From Phycisphaerae bacterium (GTDB taxonomy: Bacteria; Planctomycetota; Phycisphaerae; Phycisphaerales; UBA1924): DNA of 59,193 nt. The stretch spans positions 1 to 59,193 of the forward strand of contig JAUHYE010000007.1 in NCBI GenBank assembly GCA_030426395.1, in the 5' to 3' direction. Both the position numbers and the translations under genes were made by a program. Shown here in pieces: positions 40,786 through 50,082 of this stretch (the stretch's first letter is position 1; every line of letters begins with the position of its first letter). The notes beneath the pieces were generated by a model that searched no databases, was not told the origin of the DNA, and saw only the letters and a list, made by a program, of their open reading frames with translations.

Positions 40786-43056
40786 TTATCCGCCTGTCGC
40801 GTCATCTCCGAAGTAGGCGCCAAGCGGCACCATGTCGCCGGTGGCCGGGCGGCCCAGCACGTCGGCGGGAACGAGTAAGTCTGCGACGGGGACCCGATTC
40901 CAGAGGATACCCGAGGGACGTGGGTGGTATTGCCCGCGAGACGGGTAGGTGAACAATTCGCGGTTTTCCGAGCCGCCTTGCATCTCGCCAACAGTGATGT
41001 TTACGCCGTCTGGAATCCAAGTGTCATAAGTATGGCCGTAACGAAGATGGATATTTCGAAAGGAAGCATCCTCCGGAACAGCGTTGCCTCGAAGTGACGT
41101 GAAAACAGAATTTGAGATCGAAACGTTATTCATCGTGAGCTGTCCGTCTTGATCTTCACGATGAATATCAAATCGGAAGACTTGGTCTGGCAATTGGAAA
41201 TTCGAGATGACAAGATGGTTGGTATCAAGACCCCACATACTTGAGGATGGCGTGACTTCATCCTTAGAAATGTGAACGTTGACGATAGCAACATCTTTGA
41301 TCTCTTGTTCACCGCCACTGATAGGGTTCATCAATAACCCGAGCAAGTGGAACCGATGAACTTCAAGGCCGTAGATCACGCGATTCTCGCGATCTTGGTC
41401 ATCGCCCCAATACCAATGGAAGACGTCGGCGTGTGTTCCGCCTGGATGTCTTGAAAAATCATCGACCTTGGCATTGAGCACCATGGTGTCAGCGCCAAAT
41501 GGGGTGTTGGAAAAGCTGGTTGCTGAAACATTCCGGACGAAGGTTGTGCTGCTGAACGGAGCTGAAATATCGCGAACATCGACATCGGTTCCGTAAATAC
41601 CAGCCCAAGGTCCCCGTGCGATGCCGCTTCCATCGAATCGGTCTGTGCCAGCAATAGCACTGTTGCTCAGCCAGAAGTAACTGTCGATGGCGTCAATGGT
41701 TCGCGGCGTGCCGCTGCCCGTAAGTGACACGCGGTCGGCCCGAACAAGGCGGGTCCGAAGGCCAGCGGGCTCGTTGTCGACGAACTTAACATCCTCTAGG
41801 TCCACTCCTGGCGCTGAAGTCACCGTGGCCCACCGATGTGAGGTCGAGATTTGGTGTGGGTGGCGAATCCCCTCCCATACATATTCACCTGGCATCAGAT
41901 AGCACACTGCCCCATCCGAACTACCATGCTCAGCGGTGACATGCGCCAACGCGCGGCCAGCGCTGCGGAAGGGATTGGCTCGAGAGCCATCGCCCTCCGT
42001 GTCGCTCCCGTTCACCGCGTCTGCGTAAACCTCGTGCCGGGGCAGCGTTCCGCCCGCGTTGGCGTTCAGGAACATTGAATGGATGCCGTTGCGAAAGTGC
42101 ACCGACCCGGCATTATGGCCGTCGATCTCACCCCCCAGCACCCGCACCTCACCCGCGTTCCGCGGAAAGACTCGTGCCCGAACCTCAACTTGCCCATCCT
42201 TAAACTTCGACGCGTCGAGAGTCGCCGTGTACTCCCACACGCCAGTCCGCGGGTTGAGCTTCATTTCCCGTACAACACAGTCTTCCCACGGGCTGCCCTC
42301 CACACTGAACTCGACCCGGTCGATGCCGTTCATGTGGAAGGCCACCACGCCGATGTGGAACAGGCCGTCGAAGTCCTGGTAGGGCACCACGTCCCACCGG
42401 GCGATCGCCTTGGCGTCGTAGCCACGCAGGTGGGGGTTGCCCACCGCGGGCGGCTGGGCTGTGGGGCCCGAAAAGCCCGAGCCGGGCGTCAGCACCGGGA
42501 AGTCGTCGCCGCCGCCACCGGGCTTGCCGGGGTCGCCCGGATCGCCACCGGACTGGGGGTCGGTCGAGGGATCGGCCGCCACGGCGCTGGGGCCGAAGAT
42601 CATCGCGGGGTTGGGCATGCTCACGCGGCCACCGGGCGTTTTGGGGTCCGTGGGCGACGCGCCGGTGTTGCTGAGCACGATGCGGCCCAACGTGGGGTGG
42701 CTCAGCACCGTCCCGCCGCTGGGGTTCCCGCTCGGACCGGCCGAGAGGTCACGCACCAGGCGGAGCTGGGCGGCCCGGATCTCGCGGAGTTCTTCTTCGG
42801 TGTACTGGCGGGCACGCGCGCCGCTGGAGATCGGCCGGCTGGACATCAGTGCGAAGCGGCTTGGGCCCGCCAGGAGGAGGTTCTGCCGCTCCGACCGGGC
42901 ATTCCTGAGACGCTCGGGTTGGGCCTCGCGGGCGGTCGTGTTTCGAGTCTTGGAGGTCGAGTCCTTGTCGTCCTGGCCGGCCAGGAGGCTCGTGGGAAGG
43001 GCGAAGACCGAGGCGGCCATCAAGAGGGCCATGGCAGTGCGGCGGCGATCAGGCAT
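40786..43056 (-). CDS. Secreted beta-helix protein, first gene of the glycan operon
   Basis: A 756-residue exported protein. GGAGG lies 5 bases before the ATG, and the signal peptide is about residues 1-26 (ends SLLAGQ). Residues about 60-200 are a Pro/Gly/Ser-rich linker. A beta-sandwich follows (about 200-330; FHMNGIDRVEFSVEG). From about 340 (YADAVNGSDTEGDGSRANPF) a right-handed beta-helix runs to the end, as in DUF1565/polysaccharide-lyase-like proteins. No lyase catalytic set is identifiable. Base composition changes inside the gene: the 5' half is very GC-rich, the 3' half (about 40,990-42,000) close to 45-50% GC. It may bind or trim the operon's polysaccharide. Confidence 0.82.
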   Translation of the reverse strand: MPDRRRTAMALLMAASVFALPTSLLAGQDDKDSTSKTRNTTAREAQPERLRNARSERQNLLLAGPSRFALMSSRPISSGARARQYTEEELREIRAAQLRLVRDLSAGPSGNPSGGTVLSHPTLGRIVLSNTGASPTDPKTPGGRVSMPNPAMIFGPSAVAADPSTDPQSGGDPGDPGKPGGGGDDFPVLTPGSGFSGPTAQPPAVGNPHLRGYDAKAIARWDVVPYQDFDGLFHIGVVAFHMNGIDRVEFSVEGSPWEDCVVREMKLNPRTGVWEYTATLDASKFKDGQVEVRARVFPRNAGEVRVLGGEIDGHNAGSVHFRNGIHSMFLNANAGGTLPRHEVYADAVNGSDTEGDGSRANPFRSAGRALAHVTAEHGSSDGAVCYLMPGEYVWEGIRHPHQISTSHRWATVTSAPGVDLEDVKFVDNEPAGLRTRLVRADRVSLTGSGTPRTIDAIDSYFWLSNSAIAGTDRFDGSGIARGPWAGIYGTDVDVRDISAPFSSTTFVRNVSATSFSNTPFGADTMVLNAKVDDFSRHPGGTHADVFHWYWGDDQDRENRVIYGLEVHRFHLLGLLMNPISGGEQEIKDVAIVNVHISKDEVTPSSSMWGLDTNHLVISNFQLPDQVFRFDIHREDQDGQLTMNNVSISNSVFTSLRGNAVPEDASFRNIHLRYGHTYDTWIPDGVNITVGEMQGGSENRELFTYPSRGQYHPRPSGILWNRVPVADLLVPADVLGRPATGDMVPLGAYFGDDATGG

Positions 43057-43451
43057 CGTGTCCTCCAGCGCCCCACACCCGGAACGCACCATCATCATCG
43101 ATTCTGATCGCCCACGAGTCCCGGCTCCTTGCCCGGCTTGTTGGCCTTATCGACCTTCTCCAGCCATTGCAATAGGACGAAGCCGCAAAAACCAAGCGAT
43201 GATGCGTGCCTGTTTGGTGTAGGTTCTGACCTGCCCCGCGGTGCGATGCTGTCCATCCCCGGGGCATTCCAAGCCCAGACTTCCGTACCTGGGCCCCGCG
43301 TCGGGGCCGCTCTTCTCGGCGAGCCGTGTGACGCGAGGGCAACAATAACCGGCAACTGGTGAGGAAGACTTCATCGTCAACCCCGGAATTTCCCCGTAAA
43401 ATTGGGCAAAAACACACGGCCGGATGCCCGAATCGTGAGGGCTAAGCCGTG
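43057..43451. other. Upstream region of the glycan operon
   Basis: 395 bases between the pdhA stop and the start of the operon's first gene. Apart from the pdhA terminator (43408-43452) and the operon's ribosome-binding site at about 43062-43066, I find no gene. An AT-rich patch near 43,340-43,415 could hold the operon promoter, but no convincing -35/-10 pair was found. Confidence 0.5.
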
Positions 43452-43452
43452 T
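43408..43452 (-). terminator. Intrinsic terminator after pdhA
   Basis: On the minus strand ACACGGC pairs with GCCGTGT (43446-43452 with 43414-43420), enclosing a second stem GCCC/GGGC, and is followed by GTTTTTG (T run at 43412-43408). The stem starts at the last base of the pdhA stop codon, so it belongs to that gene. Confidence 0.8.
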
Positions 43453-44564
43453 TAGAGCATGGGGTTCTTCGCCCCATGCACGTACTCACGCGTGGGGCTC
43501 AGGTTGGGCTGGGGGTACACGAAAACGTCCGAATACAACTCCGCGTCCACGTCGGGAGCCTCGGCCGACTCGGCGAACTCGACGGCGTCCTTCACCTCGT
43601 CGCGGATCTCGCCGCGCATGGCCTTCCAGCCATCCTCGTCGATCGCACCCCGATCATTCATGAGGTGGTCGAGCAGGGCGGCGATGGAGTCCTTGCCCTT
43701 GTACTGATCGACCTCGTCCTTGGTCCGGTACTTCTGCGGGTCGCTCATCGAGTGGCCCTGGTACCGATAGGTCAGCAGGTCGACGAACGCGGGCTTTTGT
43801 TCCTCGCGGCACTGGTCGACGACGGGCTTGAACTGGTCATACACGTCGCGGATGTCGAGCCCGTCGATCTGCACCGAGTGGATGCCGTAGCTCTTGCCGC
43901 GGGAGATCAGGTCCTCGTGGTTGGCCGTGTGGCGGCCGATGGCCGTGCCCATCGAGTAGCCGTTGTTCTCGATGATGTAAATGACCGGCAGGCCGAAGAG
44001 GCTCGACAGGTTTAAAGCTTCATGGAACGCGCCCTGGTCGATGGCGCCATCGCCCAGGTAGCACAGGCAGACCTTCTTCTTGCCAGTCCCGAGAACCTCC
44101 CACTCGTAGCGGGTCGCGAAGGCGAGGCCGGCGCCCAACGGGGTCTGGGCGCCCACGATGCCGTGACCGCCGTAGAGGTGGTTGGGCTTATCGAACATGT
44201 GCATCGAGCCGCCCTTGCCCTTGGCGCAGCCGTCGGCCTTGCCGTACATCTCGGCCATGCAGGCGCGGGCGCTCATGTTGCGGGCCAGGGCGTGGCCGTG
44301 GTCGCGGTAGGCGGTGATGACCGGATCGTCGCCATTGGTGCAGCCGATGGTGCCGACCGCGCAGGCCTCCTGGCCCGAGTAGATATGGCAGAAGCCGCCG
44401 ATCTTGGCCTGCTGGTAGGCCTGCTGCGTGCGGGTCTCGAACTCGCGGATGAGCTGCATGGTGCGCAGCCAGCCGAGCAGCGTGTCGTTGCTCAGGGCGT
44501 CGACGGCTCGGTTGCTCGACGAAGAAGCGCTAGCGCTTCCTGGGGTCGTGGTGGCTTGGGCCAT
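43452..44564 (-). CDS. pdhA: Pyruvate dehydrogenase E1 component, alpha subunit
   Basis: A 370-residue ThDP enzyme subunit that decarboxylates pyruvate in the pyruvate dehydrogenase complex. The ThDP/Mg motif is complete (LGDGAIDQGAFHEALNLSSL...ENN), HGHALARN and GGSMHMFD bind cofactor, and YRYQGHSMSDPQKYR is the phosphorylation-loop region of the family. An exact 8-bp inverted repeat (43457-43479) sits in the last codons. No E1 beta, E2 or E3 gene is adjacent: the neighbours are a protease and the glycan operon. The beta subunit must lie elsewhere. Confidence 0.93.
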   Translation of the reverse strand: MAQATTTPGSASASSSSNRAVDALSNDTLLGWLRTMQLIREFETRTQQAYQQAKIGGFCHIYSGQEACAVGTIGCTNGDDPVITAYRDHGHALARNMSARACMAEMYGKADGCAKGKGGSMHMFDKPNHLYGGHGIVGAQTPLGAGLAFATRYEWEVLGTGKKKVCLCYLGDGAIDQGAFHEALNLSSLFGLPVIYIIENNGYSMGTAIGRHTANHEDLISRGKSYGIHSVQIDGLDIRDVYDQFKPVVDQCREEQKPAFVDLLTYRYQGHSMSDPQKYRTKDEVDQYKGKDSIAALLDHLMNDRGAIDEDGWKAMRGEIRDEVKDAVEFAESAEAPDVDAELYSDVFVYPQPNLSPTREYVHGAKNPML

Positions 44565-44677
44565 GGTAAAGTGGGCTCCGCGGGTCTGTCAGGCAATAGT
44601 CAGGGCCGCGCGCACGCGTGGCCGGTGCGAGTAGTCTACGCGCCGGCCACGCCGAGTCGCCAAGGTGTCCCAATCGA

Positions 44678-47023
44678 TCAGGGCGTCCGCCGATCCTTCT
44701 CCTCGGGCAGCATGGCCGCCGCGTCGGCGGTGGGCCGGGTCTGCGACTGGAGCAGCACCAGGGCCGCGTTCAGTTGCAGGTCCATCCCCTCCGAGATCAG
44801 GCGCGAGGGATCGGGGCGATCTTCCACGGCCGGGGGGTTGCCCTCTTCATCGAGCACCAGCACGTCGGCCTCCTGCCGGAGCATCAGGCTCTCGGCCACC
44901 TGGTCGGGCAGCATCGAGACCGACATGTCGGGCACAACGCCGTGCTCGATCTTGCCGGGCACGCGGTGGATCATCCGCCCGCCGGGCAGCACGTAGTACT
45001 GGGTGGTCAGCTTCATCAGGGCCCGCGGCGACGAGCGACGCTCGGGGTCGATGGGCAGCACGTTCTGCACGCTTCCCTTGCCGAAGCTCGTCTGGCCCAT
45101 CACGACGGCCTTGGCGGCCGAAGCTTTGGAGTAGTCCTGGATCGCGCCGGCCACGATCTCGCTGGCCGAGGCGCTGCCTTCGTTGATCAGCACAACGACG
45201 GGGATCTCGGGCAGGATCGAGTTGCGGCGTTGCAGACGCTCGGGGGCCATGCCCGTGCCGTCGGTGCGCTCGTTGCGCGTCGAGACCACGACCTGGCCGA
45301 ACGACTTGCGGCTCTTGGTGTAGTCGACGAATCGGCTGGTGATCTCGACCGCCTGGTCGAGCAGGCCGCCGCGATTGAACCGCAGGTCCAGGATCAGCCC
45401 CTGCACGCCCTGCTTGGTCATCTCGGCCAACGCCTTGTCGAAGTCCTCGGTGGTGTTCTCGGTGAAGCCGGTGAGGCGGACGTAGCCGATGCCGTAGATC
45501 GGATCGATCATCCAGTTCCAGTGGTCGTCGGTCGCGTCGATGCGTTCCCAGCCCTTGACGGTCTTGAGCTCGACGGTGTCGCGGACGATGGTGAAGGTGA
45601 TTTCCTCTTCTTCGTCCTCCTCGCCGCGCGTTACGGTGATGTCCACCGGCGTGCCCTTGGGCCCGGTGATCTTGTCGACGGCCTGATTGAGCGAGATGCC
45701 CATTGTTGGGTCGCCGTTGACCTTGGTGATGACGTCTTCGGCTCGCACGCCGGCGCGCTGGGCGGGTGTGCCGTCCAGCGGCGTGACGACCTGGATCTCA
45801 CGCTTGTTGTTCATCTGGATCGAGACGCCGATACCGCTGAAGTTGCCGCGGGTGCTGCGCTCGAACTGGCGAACGTCGTAGGGCCAGATGATCTCGGTGT
45901 AGTCGTCCAACGCACGCATGGCGCCGTCGCCGAAGACGCGGAGCACGAGGGCATCGGGCAGCCGCACGGTCTCGCGGTTCCATACCTGGACGTCGCGGAC
46001 GACCTCCTGGAGCGTGCGATCGTTCGCGACCGGGGCGCGCTCGACGTCGGCCGTGCGAGACGCGAGCGCCTCGATGAAACGCGAGCGGGTGTTCTCGTCG
46101 GCCAGTTGGGGGTAAGCGCCGTACAGGTCGTCGGTCTCGGCCAATAGCCGCAGGCCCTTGAGGCCCGAGACCAGCAGGTCCTTCATCTTCGAGCCCGATA
46201 CGTGGTGGCGGTCCGCGTTGACCATCGAATAGAGCAGCATGAGCGGCTCGATGTCCTCGAGGCGCTCTTCGACCGACTCGCCGGCGGGGTTGAAGGGTGG
46301 CAAGGCCTCCTCGCCGCTCTCGACCAGACGCTCGCTGCGGAGTTCGTGATTGCGTTCTGGCGCGTACAACGCGATCAGCGACAGGCGCTTGAGCTGACGC
46401 TTTCGGTCGGCCAGATAGGTTCCCTCGTCCTCGTACAGCGCGTGCAGGCGCTCGAACATCTCGGCGGCGGCGTACCAGCGGCCGTCGGCCTCGGCGGCGC
46501 GGGCTTCGGCGTCGGCGGCGGCAACGATCTGCTTCACCTGCTCATCGACGAGAACGGCTTCCTTGTCGTCGGCCAGCATGTGCAGCGCGATCGCCGCGCT
46601 CATGCCTTCGAGGAGTGCCTCTTCCCTCTCGAGGGGCTCGGGTGTGTCGGCTAGGGTGGCCAACGCTGCGGCGACCTCCTCCCGATGCTCGGCCACCTTC
46701 TCGTGGCGCGCAACGGTGTGCTCGTCGAGCGACACACCCAGCGAGGAGGCAGAGTCGGCCAGCATCGGATCGCGGACACGGTTCGGGGCCAGGTTCAGGA
46801 GTTTGACGAACTCCCGGCGGTCGCCACGAGCGGCGGCGTCCCACAGATCGCCCGACCAGGCCTTGGCGTCCTGCGTCGAGGCCGTCTTGGCGGGCTGGGC
46901 CTGGGTCGCCTGGTTGGCGTCCTGATAGCCGAGGGCGGTCGGCGCCGCAATCGCGGTGCCCAGGGCGGCCAGCAGGGCCGCCGCGGTCCCCAAGACGCGC
47001 GTGCTCGTTCCGGTCTGTCGCAT
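44678..47023 (-). CDS. Exported S41-family (C-terminal processing) peptidase
   Basis: A 781-residue serine peptidase. A signal peptide (about 1-35) follows the ATG at 47023, which has AGGAGG 4-5 bases upstream. Residues about 40-390 are a long helical N-domain. A PDZ domain is at about 395-475 (FSGIGVSIQMNN and AGVRAEDVITKVNGDPT). The S41 catalytic domain has the nucleophile in NEGSASASEIVAG (about 617) and the lysine in GQTSFGKGSVQ (about 646), both intact. It should cleave exported proteins at the C-terminus. The large N-domain makes it longer than typical CtpA/Prc; specificity is unknown. It is 113 bases upstream of pdhA and 200 bases downstream of the MFS gene. Confidence 0.9.
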   Translation of the reverse strand: MRQTGTSTRVLGTAAALLAALGTAIAAPTALGYQDANQATQAQPAKTASTQDAKAWSGDLWDAAARGDRREFVKLLNLAPNRVRDPMLADSASSLGVSLDEHTVARHEKVAEHREEVAAALATLADTPEPLEREEALLEGMSAAIALHMLADDKEAVLVDEQVKQIVAAADAEARAAEADGRWYAAAEMFERLHALYEDEGTYLADRKRQLKRLSLIALYAPERNHELRSERLVESGEEALPPFNPAGESVEERLEDIEPLMLLYSMVNADRHHVSGSKMKDLLVSGLKGLRLLAETDDLYGAYPQLADENTRSRFIEALASRTADVERAPVANDRTLQEVVRDVQVWNRETVRLPDALVLRVFGDGAMRALDDYTEIIWPYDVRQFERSTRGNFSGIGVSIQMNNKREIQVVTPLDGTPAQRAGVRAEDVITKVNGDPTMGISLNQAVDKITGPKGTPVDITVTRGEEDEEEEITFTIVRDTVELKTVKGWERIDATDDHWNWMIDPIYGIGYVRLTGFTENTTEDFDKALAEMTKQGVQGLILDLRFNRGGLLDQAVEITSRFVDYTKSRKSFGQVVVSTRNERTDGTGMAPERLQRRNSILPEIPVVVLINEGSASASEIVAGAIQDYSKASAAKAVVMGQTSFGKGSVQNVLPIDPERRSSPRALMKLTTQYYVLPGGRMIHRVPGKIEHGVVPDMSVSMLPDQVAESLMLRQEADVLVLDEEGNPPAVEDRPDPSRLISEGMDLQLNAALVLLQSQTRPTADAAAMLPEEKDRRTP

Positions 47024-47223
47024 GATGCCTCCTGACGTACTTGGGCCTCGGTCCGTCCTATGGACCATGCCCCGAATCCGGGCGCTTGCCAACGCATCGG
47101 CTCATCCGACCCGTTTGGCCTGCGGAGTGGCCAACTACAAGGATCGTTGAACACGGTTGTACCGTCAGCGCTCCTGAGTTATTCGCACCCAAGGTCCGGG
47201 CCGTTCAGTACAGAGGGTATCCG

Positions 47224-48546
47224 TTATCGGTAATCGGGTGAACCCGAATCTCGATCTTGTCGCCCCGATCGGATTGCCCAAACCACCGAGCCGAGACCGA
47301 GCGTTACCACGAGCGTCCCGGCGATGGCGAGCAGCAGCAGGCTCGGGCTGACCGAGAGCGGGCCGTGAGGCTGAGCCGTTCCGTAGGCAATGAGCCCGAC
47401 GATGGGCCCGCCAAGATAGCCCAGCCCGATGAACGCCTCGTGCTTGCCGCCGGCATCGATCTCGGCGTCGCCGACCTCCATGGCGTAGTAAAACGCGCCG
47501 GTGTAGATCATGCCCACGCCAATCCCCGTGATTGCGAGACCGAGCAGCACCACCGTGCGGGCGACCGGGAGCGTGTCGAGGTTGGGCCCGGTCGTGATGC
47601 CCGCGAAGCCGACGAGCAGCAAGCTGGCCGCGACCACGGGCATGGCCCATCGCCCGTGCCAGCCGTGCCAGCGAGCGAATAGGGCGAACGTCGCGACGCG
47701 CGTGGCTAGCCAGATCGCGGCGGCGGGGGCGCGCCAGGGGTCGTCGATTGCGACGCTCGCAAGCAGGAACGGCGACACCGGCTCGAGGATCGCCACGAGC
47801 AGGAAGCTCATGGGAAGCTGCACACGGAATACCGAGAGCAGCTTCTTGTAGCGGGCCGGCCGGGTCGGGTGGGCATCGGGCAGGCTGCGGGCGGGCTCTG
47901 GACCCATCCAGATCGTCAGCAGAGCGCAGAGGCCGTACACCGGCAGCATGGCGGCGAGCGCTTCGAGGGGGTGGTGCTCGACGAACGGCCCGAGGGCCGC
48001 CAGCGAGACCACGATGCATCCGCCCCAGGTAATATTGAACATGCCCGCGGCGTGCCGAAGGCTCTCGCCCCGCCGCCCGCCGCTGAGATAGCTCTCGACG
48101 ATGGGCCACGTCGCACCGCTCAGCACGCCCTGTGCCGCCATCATGAGCCAGATGGCCCACGCGCCCATCGTGCCGCTTTCGGCCGCTGGCCTGGTCACCA
48201 GGGGCAGCACGGCCAGCAACCCCAGCACGATGCTGATGCCCGCGAGCAGGCGACCGCTTGTGAGCCAGGCGTAGCGAGAGGCCAGGCGTCGCAGGGCTGG
48301 CCCCGCGCCGAGTGCTCCTGGGATGTAGACCGTGCCGTAGAGCAGCGCGAGCAGCAGAACCTCGGTCTCGCCGTAGCCGTAGGCGCTCTGGGCCAGGAAG
48401 GGCACGCCCACGGTGGCGACGGCCGTGCCCACGCTGCCCACGAAGGTAAACGACAGCACGGCCCACAGCGGGGCGGGCAGCATGGCCGGTTGTGCTGCGT
48501 CGGCAGATGTGCGGGCCTTGCTTGCCACCACGGGTGTCCTTACCAT
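47224..48546 (-). CDS. Major facilitator superfamily transporter
   Basis: A 440-residue polytopic protein with about 12 hydrophobic helices, the first at about residues 25-50 (LWAVLSFTFVGSVGTAVATV) and the seventh at about 240-260 after a 35-residue cytoplasmic loop. This arrangement is typical of MFS. GRLLAGISIVLGLLAVLP and MMAAQGVLSGATWPIVESYL fit the conserved second and fourth helices. Substrate is not evident. There is no ribosome-binding site before the ATG at 48546 (a downstream start at 48483 is possible). tRNA-Arg begins 31 bases upstream on the opposite strand. Confidence 0.85.
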   Translation of the reverse strand: MVRTPVVASKARTSADAAQPAMLPAPLWAVLSFTFVGSVGTAVATVGVPFLAQSAYGYGETEVLLLALLYGTVYIPGALGAGPALRRLASRYAWLTSGRLLAGISIVLGLLAVLPLVTRPAAESGTMGAWAIWLMMAAQGVLSGATWPIVESYLSGGRRGESLRHAAGMFNITWGGCIVVSLAALGPFVEHHPLEALAAMLPVYGLCALLTIWMGPEPARSLPDAHPTRPARYKKLLSVFRVQLPMSFLLVAILEPVSPFLLASVAIDDPWRAPAAAIWLATRVATFALFARWHGWHGRWAMPVVAASLLLVGFAGITTGPNLDTLPVARTVVLLGLAITGIGVGMIYTGAFYYAMEVGDAEIDAGGKHEAFIGLGYLGGPIVGLIAYGTAQPHGPLSVSPSLLLLAIAGTLVVTLGLGSVVWAIRSGRQDRDSGSPDYR

Positions 48547-48577
48547 GAGCCCGTGGCCGACACCGGGTCGGCCCTTC

Positions 48578-48651
48578 GAGCCCGTAGCTCAATTGGATAG
48601 AGCGCTGGCCTCCGAAGCCAGAGGTTCCGCGTTCGAATCGCGGCGGGCTCG
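48578..48651 (+). tRNA. tRNA-Arg (anticodon CCG)
   Basis: A 74-base cloverleaf. The acceptor arm is GAGCCCG/CGGGCTC with discriminator G, and the D-arm is GCTC/GAGC. The anticodon stem CTGGC/GCCAG encloses the loop CTCCGAA (anticodon CCG), and the T-arm CCGCG/CGCGG carries TTCGAAT. It reads CGG codons. CCA is not encoded. Confidence 0.97.
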
Positions 48652-48674
48652 CTTTCCCCGAATCACAACCAGGG

Positions 48675-49388
48675 TCACTCGCCTCCCCGCGCGTTCTCGC
48701 AGAAGCGCTGGCAGATGCTGTCCTGCTCGCACAGCCAGCCGCGGGCCTTGCAGACCTGCCGGCCGTGATAGATGATCCGGTGGCTCAGGTCGGTCCACTG
48801 GTCTCGAGGGAACAGGGCGATCAGGTATCGCTCGACCATGGCCACCGACGCGTCGTGCGGGGCGAGCCCGAACCGCTTGCTCAGCCGCTCGATGTGGGTA
48901 TCGACGACGAAGCCGTCGTTGATGCCGAAGGCATTTCCAAGCACCACGCTGGCGGTCTTGCGCGCGACGCCTCGGAGCGTGAGTAGTTCGTCCATGGTCT
49001 GGGGAACCTGGCCGCCGAAGTCGTTGACCACGCTGGTCATGGCCGAATGGATGGCCTTGGCCTTGTTGCGGTAGAGGCCGATGGACTTGATGTGCTTTTC
49101 AATCTTGGCAGGGGTTGCGTCGGCATAGTCCTGTGGCGTCGGAAAGGCCGCGAAGAGCGCGGGCGTGGCCTTGTTCACGCCAACGTCGGTGGATTGGGCC
49201 GACAGGATGGTCGCGATCAGCAACTCGTGCGGGGTGGTGTAGTCGAGGGCGCACACCGCGTCGGGATATCGCTCGGCCAACGCCTTGGCGATGCGGCGGG
49301 CCCGGGCCTTTTCCGATTTTGTGACCTCAGGAACGCGAAAGGGCAGGTCTCGCAAACCCCTCGGGTTGTCGGGCGTCCGCACCGTCAA
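48675..49388 (-). CDS. nth: Endonuclease III (DNA glycosylase/AP lyase)
   Basis: A 237-residue base-excision-repair enzyme for oxidised pyrimidines. The helix-hairpin-helix carries the catalytic Lys (LTLRGVARKTASVV), and the catalytic Asp is in VVDTHIERLSKR. The C-terminal cluster cysteines are present but spaced C-x6-C-x5-C-x3-C, not the usual C-x6-C-x2-C-x5-C. The order of conserved parts otherwise fits the family. The ATG overlaps the stop of the upstream membrane-protein gene by 4 bases (ATGA), so translation is coupled. Confidence 0.92.
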   Translation of the reverse strand: MTVRTPDNPRGLRDLPFRVPEVTKSEKARARRIAKALAERYPDAVCALDYTTPHELLIATILSAQSTDVGVNKATPALFAAFPTPQDYADATPAKIEKHIKSIGLYRNKAKAIHSAMTSVVNDFGGQVPQTMDELLTLRGVARKTASVVLGNAFGINDGFVVDTHIERLSKRFGLAPHDASVAMVERYLIALFPRDQWTDLSHRIIYHGRQVCKARGWLCEQDSICQRFCENARGGE

Positions 49389-50038
49389 CGCCGGGGGCCC
49401 CGAGCCAGTTCGGGCTCCTGGAGTGTGGACGTGCTGATGGGCTTAGTGCTATCGACAGCGCCACCTGTCATGACCCGGCGGGTCGTGGCCAGCGTGAACA
49501 CCAGCGCCCCCAAGGACACGAGCAGGCTGGCGAGCATGACCTTGCTCGCGGTGTCGTGGTGCTTGTCGTACTCGGCCTGCATGCTTAGGGCGTTCTCGGT
49601 GTCGGCCGGGGCGGCGGCTTGGCGGTAGGCGCTCAGGTCGGTCTGCATGGCGGGGTCGAGCGAGGCGAAGCGAAAGACCATGATGCCCATCATGGCCATG
49701 ATGAGCAACGCCCGTATGGCCGCGATCCACGAACGCGGGTGGGGGGAGCCCTTCCAACTGGCCAGCGCGAACGCCCCGCCGCCCAGGCAGATCGCAAGGA
49801 AGCCGACCACGTCGGCCCCGATGAACAGCCGCTCGGCCACGTACCCACCTAGCAGCTTCCAGTGCTCGCCGCCGTAGGCCGAAAACTCGGGCAGGCTGGG
49901 GTCAAGCCGCTTGAGCAGGGTGAACACGAAGTACGCCGTCAGCCCCGTGACCAGCAACGCCCCCGACCATGTTGCCCACGCGGCCACCTGGATGGCTTCG
50001 AGGCGGTAGGGGGGCGGCTTCGTCGGTGCGTCGGGCAT
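49385..50038 (-). CDS. Four-helix membrane protein, unknown function
   Basis: A 217-residue protein with hydrophobic helices at about residues 18-42, 65-93, 104-124 and 165-188 and short polar ends. It resembles uncharacterised DUF4149-like membrane proteins in outline, with no motif that assigns a role. Its stop overlaps the nth start by 4 bases, so it is co-translated with the glycosylase; a link to DNA repair is possible but unproven. Confidence 0.7.
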   Translation of the reverse strand: MPDAPTKPPPYRLEAIQVAAWATWSGALLVTGLTAYFVFTLLKRLDPSLPEFSAYGGEHWKLLGGYVAERLFIGADVVGFLAICLGGGAFALASWKGSPHPRSWIAAIRALLIMAMMGIMVFRFASLDPAMQTDLSAYRQAAAPADTENALSMQAEYDKHHDTASKVMLASLLVSLGALVFTLATTRRVMTGGAVDSTKPISTSTLQEPELARGPRR

Positions 50039-50082
50039 CGCTGAGCCTAGCCGCGCGAGCCGTGGGCCTGCTACAACACGGG

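Noticed and set aside
43095..43417. Small minus-strand frames upstream of the glycan operon
   Set aside because: Two overlapping frames are open with no start signal or homology, and they overlap the operon's ribosome-binding region.
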